A DNA stretch of 7,653 nucleotides from an uncultured Rhodospirillaceae bacterium (GTDB lineage: Bacteria > Pseudomonadota > Alphaproteobacteria > Rhodospirillales > UBA2165): the NCBI GenBank assembly GCA_913054205.1, contig CAJXJM010000111.1, forward strand, positions 1-7,653, in the 5' to 3' direction. The notes below the pieces were generated by a model. It made no database searches, was not told the DNA's origin, and was given only the letters and a program-made list of their open reading frames with translations. Position 1 is the stretch's first letter. The number at the start of each line of letters is the position of its first letter. Positions 5,800 through 7,653 of this stretch are shown here, piece after piece. A program made the position numbers and the translations under genes.

Positions 5800-6078
5800 G
5801 ATCAGGGAGTTATTATAGTTCCATGAACCCTCGAGAGGAACATCAGGTTTTCGGATCGGATCAATTATTTCTACAAGGCCGATAAACTGCGCCCAAATTG
5901 ATTTTTGTATCAATATGAAATTTAGCCTTAAAAGAGATCAAATCGTTAACAATTACAGACTGCATACTCTTGTATTCACTAACAGTAAGAACCATATATT
6001 AGATGTTCTCATTATAAGGCCATGTATAGAGGAGAATTAGCCACTCTAATCGAGCTGCTATTTTGTAAGTTGTAATAT
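5800..6078. other. AT-rich divergent intergenic region
   Basis: Separates the substrate-binding protein gene from the damaged sensor gene. It contains a possible plus-strand promoter, TTGTAT (5970-5975) with CATATA (5993-5998) at 17 bp, and a short inverted repeat ATTAG/CTAAT (6036-6050, 5-base loop). A strong purine-rich GAGGAG (6029-6034) has no start codon at usable distance. No coding frame with family resemblance is seen. Confidence 0.5.
5812..5817 (-). promoter_or_regulatory. Candidate -10 element close to the substrate-binding protein start
   Basis: A consensus TATAAT on the minus strand (5817-5812), with only a weak TTCCTC (5840-5835) at -35 spacing. It would start transcription near 5805, about six bases before ATG 5799. 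That fits the absence of a Shine-Dalgarno and would make the message almost leaderless. A chance match is possible. Confidence 0.3.
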
Positions 6079-6840
6079 ATGCGTTTTCGATTGCTAATTT
6101 TTTTGACTTTGTCTTTAGTAACCATATTGCCAGTTATTGTGCTTGCGATGTGGGTTGTGTCAGATGCTCAGAACAAAGAAAACGAAATCATCGCGGATAA
6201 ACACCTGGTTATTGCCAGAAATTTAAGCAAAGCCCTTGATCTATATTCTTTCGATTTGAAAAATGGTTTTGAGCTGATAGCTAAAATGCGGCACACGAAC
6301 GAACACTCGTACCCTATTTCAACATTCATGAAGAGTCTAAATTTTGTTCATTTTTGCATCGCCGATTTGAAAAGCGGCGTGGTCGTCAATGCGATCGCAC
6401 CTAAAAATCTACCGTGCCCAAAGAAGGTGCCACCGAAACGATTTCGCGATTTTGTGAATCTACTTGAAGAAGGTCGCGTTGCCTTTTCTCCACTTATGAT
6501 GAATCCCAGGGGTATTCCTACGCTCTATCTACTGAAGGCTTATGACAACAAACTCGTCATTGGAGCCGTTGCGACTGACTATATTGTTCAACAGGGCAAT
6601 TCAGTATCGTTCGGACAAAAAGGGCATTCTGCAATTGTTGATCAAATCGGGCAGGTGATTTCCCATCCTCTCCCGGCATGGCGAAAATCGAAAAAGGACA
6701 TTAGAAAAATACCGCCAGTCCAGCGCATGGTGGCACGCAAAACCGGCACGATGGCATTCTACTCACCGGCACTTAAAGCTGATATGGTCACAGGTTATTC
6801 TTTTGTTCCGACAACGGGTTACCACTCACCAAAGGCCTAA
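6079..6840 (+). CDS. Cache-domain sensor region of a truncated histidine kinase
   Basis: The 253-codon frame keeps only the front of a sensor kinase. Residues 5-27 form one membrane segment. Residues 28-247 form a periplasmic double-Cache-like sensor: FGQKGHSAIVDQIGQVISHP (178-197), PVQRMV (213-218), TGTMAFYSP (222-230) and ADMVTGYSFVPTTG (234-247) are typical of dCache_1. In intact proteins this is followed by a G-W-G-V-type strand, a second membrane helix, HisKA and HATPase. Here the frame leaves the domain at residue 248 and adds only YHSPKA. ATG 6079 is the only reasonable start, since an in-frame TAA lies three bases upstream of TAT-ATG; its ribosome site is weak. A membrane-anchored, outward-facing domain might still be made, but it cannot signal by itself. 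The ligand is unknown. Confidence 0.85.
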   Translation: MRFRLLIFLTLSLVTILPVIVLAMWVVSDAQNKENEIIADKHLVIARNLSKALDLYSFDLKNGFELIAKMRHTNEHSYPISTFMKSLNFVHFCIADLKSGVVVNAIAPKNLPCPKKVPPKRFRDFVNLLEEGRVAFSPLMMNPRGIPTLYLLKAYDNKLVIGAVATDYIVQQGNSVSFGQKGHSAIVDQIGQVISHPLPAWRKSKKDIRKIPPVQRMVARKTGTMAFYSPALKADMVTGYSFVPTTGYHSPKA

Positions 6841-6935
6841 TTGAAGCACATGACGGCAGCCTGAAAATAGAAAGTATTGTCGGTGTAGGCACTACAGTTT
6901 CGGTTTTGATTCCCAATGAGCGTATTCTCCATTGA
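6819..6935 (+). pseudogene. C-terminal remnant of the histidine kinase ATPase domain
   Basis: In another frame from the sensor gene, the 38 codons before TGA 6933-6935 read LPLTKGLIEAHDGSLKIES and then VGVGTTVSVLIPNERILH. This is the G2-box end of a HATPase_c domain: (G)LPLTKGLIEAHDG is the usual helix after GTGLG, and GxGTTVSVLIP the closing strand. It lacks a start, and the H, N, G1 and F boxes are absent. Together with the sensor it shows one gene whose middle (second TM, HisKA, most of the ATPase domain) was deleted. Confidence 0.88.
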
Positions 6936-6976
6936 TACAATATCGAATACGTAATTCGCTCTTGGATTGGTATCAG

Positions 6977-6993
6977 TCGTTTAAATCAAACGA
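6977..6993. repeat. Short inverted repeat between converging genes
   Basis: TCGTTT and AAACGA (6-bp arms) flank a 5-base loop AAATC, followed by an AT-rich stretch. It lies between the kinase remnant and the 3' end of the Rrf2 gene. The stem is too AT-rich for a convincing terminator, so it may be a weak terminator or chance. The rest of 6936-7062 shows no gene. Confidence 0.25.
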
Positions 6994-7062
6994 AATTATA
7001 TAAATCAGCCGGATGTCAGCATGAGGTGGCAGATCGAATTCAAGCAACCCCACTTTCCTAAC

Positions 7063-7497
7063 CTAAGTCTCTAATTTCTCTTCGCGCTCTTGGCGCCAGC
7101 GCATCGTCTTTATAAGAGTATCGAGCGTGATCGAGCCAAAGGTCGCCCGCGCGATGTCATCGATCTCGCCAAGTACCAAAAGAAGTGCGCCACCGATATC
7201 TGTTTCATCACCCGGATCAGAGGCAGCAGAAGAATCACTGCCGATGTCTTCAAAGATATTAATCACATCCATCAATGTCGTGCGCTTCGAATTACCGGAA
7301 AAACGATAGCCGCCACCAGCGCCACGGACCGAATCAACCAACCCTGCCCGGCCAAGATCACGCAGCACCTTAGCAAGATGATTAGATGAAATGCCATAGA
7401 TGTCAGCGATGTCGGTGGCCGAAAGCTGGCGCGACGGATCTTGGGCAAGTTCGAGAACTGCATAGAGGCCATAATGGGTGGCTTTTTGAAGTCTCAT
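7063..7497 (-). CDS. Rrf2-family transcriptional regulator without cysteines
   Basis: A 144-residue DNA-binding regulator. The N-terminal winged helix-turn-helix begins MRLQKATHYGLYAVLELAQ (1-19). The recognition helix region is ISSNHLAKVLRDLGRAGLV (36-54) and the wing is RGAGGGYRF (58-66), both hallmarks of Rrf2 proteins; a long helix for dimerisation lies around 103-133. IscR and NsrR hold an Fe-S cluster with three cysteines after about residue 90. Here that segment is GSDSSAASDPGDETD and the protein has no cysteine at all, so cysteine-ligated cluster sensing is excluded. It may act as a simple repressor or sense by other residues. ATG 7497 is set by GGAGGAG (7510-7504), six bases away; the longer frame to TTG 7515 would put that site inside the gene. 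It is 14 bases downstream of a probable acetyltransferase gene and likely cotranscribed. The target operator is not identified. Confidence 0.93.
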   Translation of the reverse strand: MRLQKATHYGLYAVLELAQDPSRQLSATDIADIYGISSNHLAKVLRDLGRAGLVDSVRGAGGGYRFSGNSKRTTLMDVINIFEDIGSDSSAASDPGDETDIGGALLLVLGEIDDIARATFGSITLDTLIKTMRWRQEREEKLET

Positions 7498-7511
7498 TGT
7501 TATCTCCTCCC

Positions 7512-7653
7512 TCAATCCAACGGTTTTTCTAATTCAATAAATGGCCCGCCCATCATGCCTTGAGCGCGGAAGAAAGACATATTGAGCTGATCCTGTCGGG
7601 CAATCATAGTTCGAACCGAATTTGCGCCATCTGCCTTAAACGCATCACACATC
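7512..7653 (-). CDS. Probable GNAT-family N-acetyltransferase, C-terminal end (runs off window)
   Basis: The last 46 codons of a gene entering from the right edge. They read MCDAFKADGANSVRTMIA, RQDQLNMSFFRAQGMMGG and PFIELEKPLD before TGA 7514-7512. The pattern V-R-T-M-x-A-R-x-x-x-L-x-x-S-F-F-R-x-Q-G-M, followed by a hydrophobic strand with ELE, is that of the end of a GNAT fold: the beta-alpha unit where SFFRxxGF precedes the final strand. The acyl-CoA-binding Q/RxxGxG/A motif lies outside the window, so the substrate cannot be guessed and the family call rests on this tail alone. The stop is 14 bases before the Rrf2 start, with the Rrf2 Shine-Dalgarno in the gap, so the two probably form an operon. 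The first ATG seen, at 7652, is internal rather than a start. Confidence 0.68.
   Translation of the reverse strand, partial: MCDAFKADGANSVRTMIARQDQLNMSFFRAQGMMGGPFIELEKPLD

Noticed and set aside
5813..5832. Tiny upstream reading frame ATG GAA CTA TAA on the minus strand after GAGGG
   Set aside because: Three codons with a ribosome site spaced too closely, overlapping the candidate TATAAT. No evidence of an attenuator or leader peptide.
5799..5913. Extension of the substrate-binding protein to TTG 5913
   Set aside because: It would put 38 extra residues before a textbook signal peptide, with no supporting ribosome site.
1..7653. Mobile elements, CRISPR arrays, tRNA/rRNA genes, toxin-antitoxin or defence systems
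   Set aside because: No transposase or integrase motifs, no regularly spaced repeats, no terminal inverted repeats or target duplications at the two junctions, and no cloverleaf or rRNA-like sequence were seen. The junctions look like deletions rather than insertions.

Overview
This 7.65 kb stretch looks chromosomal and alphaproteobacterial. L13 begins with the MKTYSxKPAE pattern typical of that class, S9 carries an Ala/Glu-rich N-terminal extension, and there is a Kdo (LPS core sugar) pair, kdsB-kdsC. A Rhodospirillales-like relative is my best guess; the genus cannot be settled by reading alone. There is no sign of an insertion sequence, phage, CRISPR array, tRNA or rRNA.

Layout. (1) 1-633, minus strand: rplM-rpsI ribosomal protein operon; rpsI runs off the left edge. 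(2) 634-932: AT-rich divergent regulatory region with a plausible rplM promoter, a leader hairpin and a perfect 7+7 bp palindrome. (3) 933-2196, plus strand: a crotonase-fold protein of the ECHDC3 type, then a YccU-like CoA-binding protein. (4) 2269-about 2881, plus strand: the wreck of a six-transmembrane voltage-gated-type potassium channel, with three single-base frameshifts, cut off inside its selectivity filter. (5) 2858-5799, minus strand: a Peripla_BP_6 substrate-binding protein, kdsB, kdsC and a TPR protein. The TPR gene is cut at the same point as the channel. (6) 6079-6935, plus strand: a Cache-type sensor histidine kinase that has lost its kinase core through an internal deletion. 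(7) 7063-7653, minus strand: an Rrf2-family regulator preceded by the end of a probable GNAT acetyltransferase gene, not previously delimited because it is short and partial.

How the genes fit together. rplM/rpsI supply ribosomal proteins. kdsC and kdsB are consecutive Kdo activation steps: Kdo-8-P to Kdo, then Kdo to CMP-Kdo for lipid A-core assembly. Their GTGA overlap indicates translational coupling. The substrate-binding protein has no permease or ATPase genes beside it here. It is divergent from the damaged sensor kinase.

The most notable point is decay rather than a new system. Two independent rearrangement junctions (near 2880 and near 6818) and three frameshifts lie within 4.5 kb, while the neighbouring housekeeping genes read cleanly. 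I did not find a convincing previously undescribed system. The best follow-ups are the catalytic-residue-less crotonase, the palindrome at 745-760 and the two deletion junctions.
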